Under the pieces are notes generated by a model. It made no database searches. It worked only from the letters and a program-made list of their open reading frames with translations, and was not told the origin of the DNA. Source: Spirochaetales bacterium (lineage in GTDB: Bacteria > Spirochaetota > Spirochaetia > DSM-16054 > Sediminispirochaetaceae). Taken from it: a stretch of DNA of 6,698 nucleotides. The stretch covers positions 1-6,698 of the forward strand of contig JAASTM010000126.1 of assembly GCA_021767325.1 (NCBI GenBank). Reading direction: 5' to 3'. Of the stretch, positions 1 through 5,628 are shown piece by piece. The first letter of the stretch is position 1; the number at the start of each line of letters is the position of its first letter. A program made the position numbers and the translations under genes.

Positions 1-909
1 CATCTGCTGGGAACCCATGCGCCTGGGAGGAAAAATCCCTGGGCGGCATTCAAGACGGTGCACCATTCACTCTTAGCCCATGCCGCCGCGGTTGAAAGGC
101 TGCGGGATGTAGTGGGCAGCGCCGGCCTTGAATCTACCGCCGCTTCGGCAGATACCAGCTCCCATGTCGATAGCGAGGTGGAAATCGGTATTACTCTGAA
201 TCTGTTTCCGATTTTTCCTAAAACAGAGAGTAAAAAAGACCGCCAAGCAGCCGATGTGGCCGATCAGTTTGTAAACCGGCTGTTTCTCGACCCGCTTCTC
301 AAAGGCGAATATCCACAGGAGCTTTGGAGTAAAATGCGGCTGTTTACTCCTTCTGTCAGCGATGAGGATATGCGGCGGATCGCCGCGCCGGTCGATTTCA
401 TCGGGATTAATAATTATACCCGTGAACACGCTGAGTATCGCCGGATGATTCCCTTTGCGCATTTCTTTCTTTCCGGGCTGGATGTTCCCGAAGCTGAGTT
501 TGAAAAGGGCGGTGTGCAGTACACCAGCATGGGCTGGGAAGTGTATCCGCAGGGCATCTACCAGCTGTTAACGCGGATGCGTGATGAATACGGTAATCCT
601 CCGGTGTATATCACCGAAAACGGTGCCGCGTTCAATGATGAGCTGGTTGAGGAAGAGGGTCAGCTGAGGGTACACGACCGGCTGCGGATAGATTACCTGA
701 AAAGCTATCTTGAATATGTTGAACAGGCCTTACAGGACGGCTGTAATGTGAAGGGCTATTTTGTCTGGACCCTGATGGATAATTTCGAGTGGGCCGAGGG
801 GTATAAGAAACGTTTTGGCCTTGTCTATGTGGATTACGCCAACGGGCTGCGGCGCATAGTCAAGGACAGTGGATACTGGTACCGTGATTTTGCTTTATTT
901 AGACGATAG
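1..909 (+). CDS. GH1 beta-glucosidase family glycosidase, C-terminal part (5' end outside window)
   Basis: The open frame enters from base 1 and ends at TAG 907-909, giving 302 visible residues. A GTG at 58 lies inside the fold and is not the start, because conserved GH1 sequence (GTHAPG, then HHSLLAHAAAV) precedes and spans it. Family marks in order are LNLFPIFP, the FLDPLLKGEYP segment, DFIGINNYT, MGWEVYPQGIY, YITENG with the nucleophile Glu at codon 616-618, and the aglycone-binding NFEWAEGY followed by RFGLVYVD. The acid/base Glu of the NEP motif would lie just upstream of base 1. Enzymes of this family hydrolyse beta-glucosides or related disaccharides with retention of configuration, usually in the cytoplasm. 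The exact sugar cannot be read from sequence (glucoside, galactoside or fucoside). An Ala/Ser/Thr-rich stretch of about 20 residues (about 109-174) separates the AHAAAV helix from the EIGITLN strand, longer than usual. No terminator is evident downstream. Confidence 0.95.
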   Translation, partial: HLLGTHAPGRKNPWAAFKTVHHSLLAHAAAVERLRDVVGSAGLESTAASADTSSHVDSEVEIGITLNLFPIFPKTESKKDRQAADVADQFVNRLFLDPLLKGEYPQELWSKMRLFTPSVSDEDMRRIAAPVDFIGINNYTREHAEYRRMIPFAHFFLSGLDVPEAEFEKGGVQYTSMGWEVYPQGIYQLLTRMRDEYGNPPVYITENGAAFNDELVEEEGQLRVHDRLRIDYLKSYLEYVEQALQDGCNVKGYFVWTLMDNFEWAEGYKKRFGLVYVDYANGLRRIVKDSGYWYRDFALFRR

Positions 910-924
910 TTGTGTGCCCTTTTA

Positions 925-934
925 CTGGATCCAG
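925..934. repeat. 10-bp perfect palindrome CTGGATCCAG
   Basis: CTGGATCCAG is its own reverse complement. It sits 15 bp after the GH1 stop and directly before the ATG at 935. It has no loop and no T-run, so it is not a terminator. It could be a protein-binding site, but a 10-bp palindrome is also expected by chance at this scale. Confidence 0.3.
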
Positions 935-1150
935 ATGAAGGTATTTCAGTTTGTAGCCTCAAAAATAGACTACATACGGACAATATCTGTAGCCAACTCC
1001 TATAGTTTCTTAGTGATAGTTATATTGTTTCTGGGTGGGATGATTACTGGTAAAATTGTAGTACCAGTGTTTCTACTTTCCCCTGGCATCTATTTATCAC
1101 TATGGGTATTTAGGTCGCTAATCCAACCGCGAGAACCTACTCACAAGTGA
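935..1150 (+). CDS. doubtful small hydrophobic protein, 71 aa
   Basis: I do not recognise this ORF. It runs from ATG 935 to TGA 1148-1150. It encodes a short amphipathic start, then a hydrophobic stretch around residues 22-40 (FLVIVILFLGGMITG), then a second (VVPVFLLSPGIYLSLWVF), and ends in a short polar tail (IQPREPTHK). That pattern would suit a two-pass or hairpin inner-membrane peptide. Against it being a gene: there is no convincing Shine-Dalgarno before 935, the base composition is visibly more AT-rich than all neighbours, and hydrophobic frames arise easily in AT-rich spacer. An earlier in-frame GTG at 869 would overlap the GH1 gene by 41 bp and is less likely. It may be a young or remnant gene, or no gene at all. 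Confidence 0.25.
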   Translation: MKVFQFVASKIDYIRTISVANSYSFLVIVILFLGGMITGKIVVPVFLLSPGIYLSLWVFRSLIQPREPTHK

Positions 1151-1234
1151 AAGTCATAATCTACTGTAGTTTTCGCAGCTGATTTGGGCATTCGCGCCCT
1201 TGGAAAGCTAACGCTAACTCGATAATATACTCCC
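1151..1234 (+). promoter_or_regulatory. spacer with possible promoter for the YbaK-family gene
   Basis: A -35-like TTGGAA (1200-1205) precedes two overlapping -10-like boxes, GATAAT (1221-1226, 15-bp spacer) and TAATAT (1223-1228, 17-bp spacer). Transcription from the first box would begin at about 1233-1235, on or next to the ATG at 1235, so the message could be leaderless. A tandem GCTAACGCTAAC (1207-1218) lies between the boxes and might be an operator half-site pair. A weak GGGC/GCCC stem (1186-1199) has no T-run and is not a terminator. All of this is pattern matching by eye. Confidence 0.35.
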
Positions 1235-1696
1235 ATGATACCGAAGAGTGTACAGGAAGTTTTGGACCGTCATGGCTTGAAGGCCTTGGAGTTTGCTCCC
1301 GGCAGCACCCCCACCGCTGAAACCGCTGCTGCACAGATCGGAGTCGAGGTGGGGCAGATCGCCAAGTCGATACTGATGCGCGGCAAGGACGGCTGCTACC
1401 GAATGTTTGTAATGGCCGGCGATCAGAAGGTCTCCTCGGGCAAGGTGAAACGGCTCACCGGCAGTAAACACAGCATGGCCGGGGCGGAAGAGACCTTAGA
1501 GGTGACCGGATTTTCTCCGGGAGCTGTCTGTCCCTTCGGAGTGGAAGGGGTCGAGATCTATCTCGATGTAGGCTTAAAACGTTTTAAAACCATCTACCCC
1601 GCTGCGGGCACCGACGCTTCGGGAGTTCCCGTGAAGTACGAAAAACTCATGGAGATAAGCCGGGCCAAAGAGTGCGACCTATCATTGCAGCCTTAA
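1235..1696 (+). CDS. YbaK/ProX-family aminoacyl-tRNA deacylase (prolyl-tRNA editing-like)
   Basis: This is a 153-residue single-domain protein, the usual size for the YbaK/EbsC fold. Members hydrolyse mischarged tRNA in trans, most often Cys- or Ala-tRNA(Pro), in the cytoplasm. Visible marks are a first helix SVQEVLDRHGL, the TAETAAAQIGV segment, QIAKSIL with the conserved Lys at about 44, VMAGDQKVS at 60-67, TGFSPGAVCPFG at 91-102, IYLDVGL with Asp at about 111, and an AAG turn at 123-125. The ATG at 1235 places family homology from about residue 5, so the start fits. However, the bases before it (ATATACTCCC) hold no Shine-Dalgarno. Which mischarged tRNA it edits cannot be told, since YbaK, ProXp-ala and ProXp-x/y types look alike at this level. 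It lies 99-105 bp upstream of pheS on the same strand and may share its transcription, as no terminator separates them. Confidence 0.88.
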   Translation: MIPKSVQEVLDRHGLKALEFAPGSTPTAETAAAQIGVEVGQIAKSILMRGKDGCYRMFVMAGDQKVSSGKVKRLTGSKHSMAGAEETLEVTGFSPGAVCPFGVEGVEIYLDVGLKRFKTIYPAAGTDASGVPVKYEKLMEISRAKECDLSLQP

Positions 1697-1795
1697 CGAC
1701 TCATGAAATAACCGCCGAGTTAGTCCCTTTACATTTCTCGCGATTACGGTTACCAATTATAGAAACACTTTTTTAATGAACTCATACTAGGGAGA
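1697..1795 (+). promoter_or_regulatory. pheS: spacer before pheS with weak promoter-like boxes and pheS ribosome binding site
   Basis: A good -35-like TTTACA (1728-1733) is followed at 17 bp only by a poor -10, TACCAA (1751-1756). A better TATAGA (1758-1763) lies too far away, so promoter activity is uncertain. The Shine-Dalgarno GGGAG (1790-1794) is one base from ATG 1796 but 7 bases from the in-frame ATG 1802, which favours 1802. A T6 run (1769-1774) has no stable hairpin before it. There is no Phe-rich leader peptide and no T-box-like structure that I can recognise. Confidence 0.4.
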
Positions 1796-1801
1796 ATGGC
1801 A

Positions 1802-3340
1802 ATGGATGTTGACGTTAAGAGCTTACACCCGCTTGAAGTCAAGGCCCTCCGGCATGTGAAGCCAGGAGAAGAAATTACTACTAAACGGCTTGTAGAAGAG
1901 CTGTCATTTAAGATTGGGCAATGCAATCAGGCGTTTAGCTGGCTGGAGGGCAAGGGCTTTATCGAGGAAGCACGGCGTTCGCAGACCGTGGTGTATGAGC
2001 TGACTGAGTTGGGAAAATCCTATGCCGAACAGGGAACTCCCGAAGAACGCATACTCGACTTACTCAAGAAGGATGGTGCGCTGGCAATGCCTGAGCTGGC
2101 GTCGAAGCTCGGCCTGGAGAACCGTGATATCGGTTCAGCCTACGGACAGCTCTCCAAAGAGGGCGTGCTCTCGATGGATAGTGAGAAGAATGTGTCGGTG
2201 GAAGGCGAAGCTTCCGAGCGCATGCAGGCGGTACGTGCGATTCTGGATAAAGCCGCCCGGAGCGGTGAAATCGAGCATGATGCGCTGAGCTCCGAAGAGC
2301 AGAATGCGATTGGCAAGATAAGTAAAAAGCGTGGTGCCTCCGGGGTGCCTTTCAAGGCGGCCGACCGTGAAGAGATTGTGTATACTCTGAGTAAAATCGG
2401 TGCAGCGGCCCGGGAAGAGCTGTTCAAGAAAGGGGTGACCGGCGAGGAAATCGGATCGGTGACTCCGGAAATGCTTTCAACCGGTGCCTGGAAGGGCAAG
2501 AGCTTCCGTGAGTACAATATTCACACACCGCCGAACCGGGTGTTGCTGGGGCGGCGGAATCCGTACGGCGAGTACCTGCACTGGGTGAAAGACAAGCTCA
2601 CCTCGTTGGGCTTCGAGGAGTTCGACGGACCGCTGGTGGAGACTGAGTTCTGGAACGGCGATGCGCTGTTTATGCCGCAGTTCCACAGCGCCCGGGATAT
2701 CCATGATGTATATTATATTGACAAACCGAGCCATGCCCGCGAAATCGAGCAGCCCTACCTGGACCAGGTAGCGGCGGCACACGAGGATGGCTGGAAGACT
2801 GGCAGCCGCGGCTGGGGTTACAGCTTTGACCACGATTTCACCCGCCGGCAGATCCTGCGCAGTCAGGGAACGGTACTCTCGGCTAAACAGCTGCCCAAGG
2901 CCAAGGTTCCGGGCAAGTATTTCGGTATTGCCCGCTGTTTCCGATATGACCAGGTGGATGCAACCCACGGGGCCGATTTTTATCAGACCGAGGGAATCGT
3001 ACTGGGCGAAGAGGTAAACCTGCGGACCCTGCTGGGGCTGCTGAAGATGTTCGCCGAGGAGATCGCCGGGGCCGAAGATGTGAAATACGTACCGGGTTAC
3101 TTTCCGTTTACCGAGCCGTCGATCGAGGTACACATCAAGCACCCCGAACTGGGATGGTTCGAACTCGGCGGAAGCGGAATATTCCGTCCGGAGGTTTCAA
3201 AAGCGCTGGGTGTGGACGTACCGGTCCTGGCCTGGGGCTTGGGAATTGACCGAATGGCGCTCATGCACCTTGGTCTGAACGACCTGCGCGAGCTTTTTTC
3301 ACCGAATATTGAAAACGTGCGGCTGAGGAGGAATCAGTAG
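1802..3340 (+). CDS. pheS: phenylalanyl-tRNA synthetase alpha subunit, archaeal/eukaryotic type
   Basis: This is the catalytic chain of PheRS, which joins Phe to tRNA(Phe) in the cytoplasm as an alpha2-beta2 enzyme. With the start at 1802 it has 512 residues, much longer than the roughly 330-350 of bacterial PheS. The first 200 or so residues form winged-helix-like segments (LHPLEVKALRHV; ERILDLLKKDGAL; REEIVYTLSKIG), as in archaeal and eukaryotic alpha chains. The class II core follows: motif 1 region with GPLVETEFWN and ALFMPQFHSARD, motif 2 FRYDQVDATH at 380-389, YQTEG at 394-398, FPFTEP at 434-439, and motif 3 GLGIDR at 479-484. Pocket residues Gln395, Glu397, Phe434, Phe436 and Ala477 are present, but the usual THT/S motif reads SQGT at 354-357, so its His is Gln355. 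ATG 1802 is preferred over ATG 1796 because GGGAG lies 7 nt before it. pheT follows 2 nt after the stop. Confidence 0.97.
   Translation: MDVDVKSLHPLEVKALRHVKPGEEITTKRLVEELSFKIGQCNQAFSWLEGKGFIEEARRSQTVVYELTELGKSYAEQGTPEERILDLLKKDGALAMPELASKLGLENRDIGSAYGQLSKEGVLSMDSEKNVSVEGEASERMQAVRAILDKAARSGEIEHDALSSEEQNAIGKISKKRGASGVPFKAADREEIVYTLSKIGAAAREELFKKGVTGEEIGSVTPEMLSTGAWKGKSFREYNIHTPPNRVLLGRRNPYGEYLHWVKDKLTSLGFEEFDGPLVETEFWNGDALFMPQFHSARDIHDVYYIDKPSHAREIEQPYLDQVAAAHEDGWKTGSRGWGYSFDHDFTRRQILRSQGTVLSAKQLPKAKVPGKYFGIARCFRYDQVDATHGADFYQTEGIVLGEEVNLRTLLGLLKMFAEEIAGAEDVKYVPGYFPFTEPSIEVHIKHPELGWFELGGSGIFRPEVSKALGVDVPVLAWGLGIDRMALMHLGLNDLRELFSPNIENVRLRRNQ
3325..3331 (+). promoter_or_regulatory. pheT: pheT ribosome binding site inside the pheS end
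   Basis: GAGGAGG lies in the last codons of pheS, 11 nt before the pheT ATG at 3343. The spacing is slightly long but the match is strong. Ribosomes finishing pheS at 3340 would be positioned to reinitiate, which suits equal production of the two subunits. Confidence 0.7.
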
Positions 3341-3342
3341 TC

Positions 3343-5055
3343 ATGCCGAAAATTGAAGTATACGAAGATGCCCTGTATTCCTATGTGGGAAAACGCTATA
3401 ACGATGAGCAGCTGGAAGAGATCCTGACAGTTGCCAAAGCCGAGCTGGATGGCAAGGATGAGGCCGCCGGCCAGCTGAAAATCGAACTAAACGATACCAA
3501 CCGTCCCGACCTGTGGTCGACCGCCGGACTGGGACGCCAGCTGCGTCAGTACAACCAGGAAAAGATTCCGCAGTATGACTTTTTCTCGACCGCCCAGGAG
3601 ACCAAAGACTACGGCAACCGGGTGGTGAAGATAGATCCGTCGGTGAAGGAAGTACGGCCGTACGAGATCGCGTTGGCGGCCACCGGCAAGAAAATAGACG
3701 AGGCTACCCTCAAGGATATCATCCAGACACAGGAGAAGCTGTGCTGGAACTTCGGCCGCAAGCGGCGCTCCATTGCAATCGGAGTGTTCCGCAGCGACCT
3801 GCTGGAGTACCCCATCACTTACCGTGCGGCGGATCCCGACCAGACCAAGTTCGTGCCGCTGCAGATGGATAAAGAGCTCTCCCTGCGGGAGATCACCAAA
3901 GAGCACCCCAAGGGGCACGAATACGGCCATATTGTTGCCGATTTCGACCGGTACCCGTATCTCGAGGATGCCAACAGCGAGGCGCTGAGCTTTCCGCCGG
4001 TCATCAACAGCGCCTACACCGGCGCGGTGCAGGTGGGCGATGAGAACATCTTCATCGAGATGACCGGAACCGAGCTGCGCGACCTCATTCTGACTGCCAA
4101 CATCGTTGCCTGTGATCTGGCCGATGCCGGGTTTACCATCTTGCCGGTCAAGATAGAGTATCCCTTCGATACAGAGTTCGGGCGGGAGATCGTCAGCCCC
4201 TATTATTTTCAGGAGCCGATGACCATTGACCTGCAGCATGCCCGCAATATGCTGGGCGTGGAGTTCTCTCTCGAGCAAATCAAAACCGCTCTTACCCGCA
4301 TGGGGGTCCCGGCGGAAACCGATAAAGAAAAGCAGGCGATCAGCATTACCGTGCCGCCGTATCGCAACGACTTTCTGCATCCGGTGGATGTAATCGAGGA
4401 TATAATGATCGGGCACGGAATGAGCAACTTCGAACCGCTGATGCCCTCTGATTTCACGGTGGGACGACTGACCGAAGCCGAAGAGTTTGCCCGTAAGGTG
4501 CGCGATATCATGATCGGACTCGGATACCAGGAGATGATGTACAATTACCTCGGTTCGAAAAAAGACTTCATCGATAAGATGGAAATTTCCGGGGACGACT
4601 CGATTCGCATTGCCAACCCGATGACCGAGAACTACGAGTATGTACGTTCCTCTATTCTGCCGAATCTGTTAAACAGTGAGGCTGTATCGGCGCATGCGGT
4701 GTACCCGCACAACATTTTCGAAACCGGCAAAACCGCCTTTCTCGAGCCTTCTGACAATTCCGGAACGGTCACGCGGAATACCCTCGGCTTTCTGAGCGCC
4801 GATGGCGAGGTTACTTTTAACGAAGTATCAGCGCATGTTTCGGCGGTATTCTATTACATGTCCAAAGACTATCAGCTTGCTGAGCTCGACGATCCACGCT
4901 TTATCAAGGGTAGATCGGCCAAAATCATGTATAATGGAGCCTACGCCGGCATGTTCGGCGAGGTGCATCCGCAGGTACTGGAAAACTGGGGAATCCAGGT
5001 TCCCTGCACCTGCTGCGAGATCGATTTGGATACGATTATGGAGGTTGATGAATGA
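3343..5055 (+). CDS. pheT: phenylalanyl-tRNA synthetase beta subunit, archaeal/eukaryotic short type
   Basis: This is the 570-residue beta chain of PheRS. Bacterial beta chains have about 800 residues with an N-terminal EMAP-like tRNA-binding domain and a C-terminal ferredoxin-fold anticodon domain; both are absent here, as in archaea. Domains in order: the N-terminal B1-like module ending in NDTNRPDLW (50-58); the B3/B4 editing region with QEKLCWNFGRKRRSIAIGV (about 127-145), SFPPVINS (216-223) and EMTGTE (239-244); the B5 domain from about 294 with VPPYRNDFLHPVDVIEDI (337-355); then the catalytic-like B6/B7 module, which lacks synthetase catalytic motifs and serves structure. B3/B4 domains hydrolyse Tyr-tRNA(Phe); conservation suggests editing is retained. 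The C-terminus carries a Cys cluster, CTCC (555-558), just before the final EIDLDTI strand. The start is ATG 3343, 2 nt after pheS. The stop overlaps the next gene by ATGA. Confidence 0.97.
   Translation: MPKIEVYEDALYSYVGKRYNDEQLEEILTVAKAELDGKDEAAGQLKIELNDTNRPDLWSTAGLGRQLRQYNQEKIPQYDFFSTAQETKDYGNRVVKIDPSVKEVRPYEIALAATGKKIDEATLKDIIQTQEKLCWNFGRKRRSIAIGVFRSDLLEYPITYRAADPDQTKFVPLQMDKELSLREITKEHPKGHEYGHIVADFDRYPYLEDANSEALSFPPVINSAYTGAVQVGDENIFIEMTGTELRDLILTANIVACDLADAGFTILPVKIEYPFDTEFGREIVSPYYFQEPMTIDLQHARNMLGVEFSLEQIKTALTRMGVPAETDKEKQAISITVPPYRNDFLHPVDVIEDIMIGHGMSNFEPLMPSDFTVGRLTEAEEFARKVRDIMIGLGYQEMMYNYLGSKKDFIDKMEISGDDSIRIANPMTENYEYVRSSILPNLLNSEAVSAHAVYPHNIFETGKTAFLEPSDNSGTVTRNTLGFLSADGEVTFNEVSAHVSAVFYYMSKDYQLAELDDPRFIKGRSAKIMYNGAYAGMFGEVHPQVLENWGIQVPCTCCEIDLDTIMEVDE
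5040..5045 (+). promoter_or_regulatory. ribosome binding site of the DUF355 gene within pheT
   Basis: GGAGGT lies in the last codons of pheT, 6 nt before ATG 5052. The start and stop overlap as ATGA (5052-5055). This layout is typical of translational coupling and fixes the start of the downstream gene. Confidence 0.85.
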
Positions 5056-5540
5056 AAGTAGATGTCGATGCGGTCCAGTTGGAATGGGAAGAAGATGCCA
5101 ATATCATCGTGGGACAGTCACATTTCATCAAAACAGTTGAGGATATTTCTGAAATTCTGGTGACTTCAGTGCCCGGAATCGAGTACGGGCTCGCCTTTTG
5201 CGAGGCATCCGGCCCGGCGCTCATCCGTACTGCCGGAAACGACGAGAAACTGGTAACAGAGGCGGTGGCCTGCGCTCAGGAGGTTGCCGCCGGTCACAGT
5301 TTTTTTCTTATTATCCGCAACTCGTTTCCCATCAACGTGCTGAACCAGATCAAAAACTGCCAGGAGGTGGTCCGAATCTATGCAGCTACCGCCAATCCTC
5401 TGCAGGTCCTGGTCGGCCGTACCGATCAGGGGCGCGGAATCATGGGGGTAGTCGATGGTTTTTCACCAAAGGGCATAGAGTCCGAACAGGACAAACAGGA
5501 CAGAAAGGACTTGCTGCGTAAGATCGGCTACAAGTTCTGA
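5052..5540 (+). CDS. adenosine-specific kinase family protein (PF04008 / DUF355)
   Basis: This is a 162-residue protein spanning the whole length expected for the DUF355 / adenosine-specific kinase family. Marks I recognise are the IIVGQSHFIKTVEDISE segment (residues 16-32), EYGLAFCEASGPALIR (about 43-58), GNDEKLVTEA (61-70), FFLIIRNSFPINVLNQIKN (about 83-101), IYAATANPLQV (108-118), and GRGIMGVVDGFSPKGIE (126-142). The best-studied family member, PAE2307 of Pyrobaculum, binds AMP/adenosine in its crystal structure; a physiological role is not settled. No signal peptide or membrane segment is seen, so it should be cytosolic. It starts inside the pheT stop with a strong Shine-Dalgarno at 6 nt, so it is almost certainly made with PheRS. 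The family is common in archaea, which matches the archaeal character of the upstream synthetase. The kinase label comes from the family name, not from a visible P-loop, which is absent. Confidence 0.9.
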   Translation: MKVDVDAVQLEWEEDANIIVGQSHFIKTVEDISEILVTSVPGIEYGLAFCEASGPALIRTAGNDEKLVTEAVACAQEVAAGHSFFLIIRNSFPINVLNQIKNCQEVVRIYAATANPLQVLVGRTDQGRGIMGVVDGFSPKGIESEQDKQDRKDLLRKIGYKF

Positions 5541-5628
5541 GCAAGTTCATAATTCTTCATTGCCTCGCCGCTGTTTCTGTCCGATACTAGATATAATAAT
5601 ACTGAACTCCAGGCGAAGAGAGTGAGTT
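5541..5628 (+). promoter_or_regulatory. promoter region of the receiver-domain gene
   Basis: There are two overlapping candidates. A TTGCCT (5560-5565) and GATACT (5583-5588) pair has an ideal 17-bp spacer. A perfect -10 TATAAT (5592-5597) lies just downstream but lacks a recognisable -35. Either gives a leader of about 20-40 nt. The purine-rich AAGAGAGTGAG (5616-5626) before ATG 5629 contains the likely Shine-Dalgarno. CAAGTTC occurs twice (5531-5537 and 5542-5548) across the stop of the previous gene. I found no rho-independent terminator for the upstream operon. Confidence 0.5.

Noticed and set aside
58..60. GTG as the start of the GH1 gene
   Set aside because: The frame is open upstream to base 1 and encodes GTHAPG and other conserved GH1 sequence, so the gene begins outside the window.
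1161..1173. CTACTGTAG followed by TTTT as a terminator after the GH1 gene
   Set aside because: The arms leave a one-base loop, so no hairpin of useful size can form.
1214..1723. 8-bp inverted repeat CTAACTCG / CGAGTTAG flanking the YbaK-family gene
   Set aside because: The match does not extend beyond 8 bp, and there are no target-site duplications or transposase, so it is probably chance.
1735..1774. TTTCT/AGAAA arms followed by a T6 run, as a terminator between the YbaK-family gene and pheS
   Set aside because: The stem is only 5 bp of A/T-rich pairs with a loop above 20 nt, so it is not stable.
1776..1790. Four-codon mini-ORF (MNSY) just before pheS, possible leader peptide
   Set aside because: It has no Phe codons, no Shine-Dalgarno and no attenuator hairpin; its stop only overlaps the pheS ribosome binding site by chance.
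2477..4416. Long minus-strand frames opposite pheS and pheT (221 and 309 codons)
   Set aside because: They are antisense shadows of well-recognised coding sequence in GC-rich DNA, with no recognisable protein motifs.
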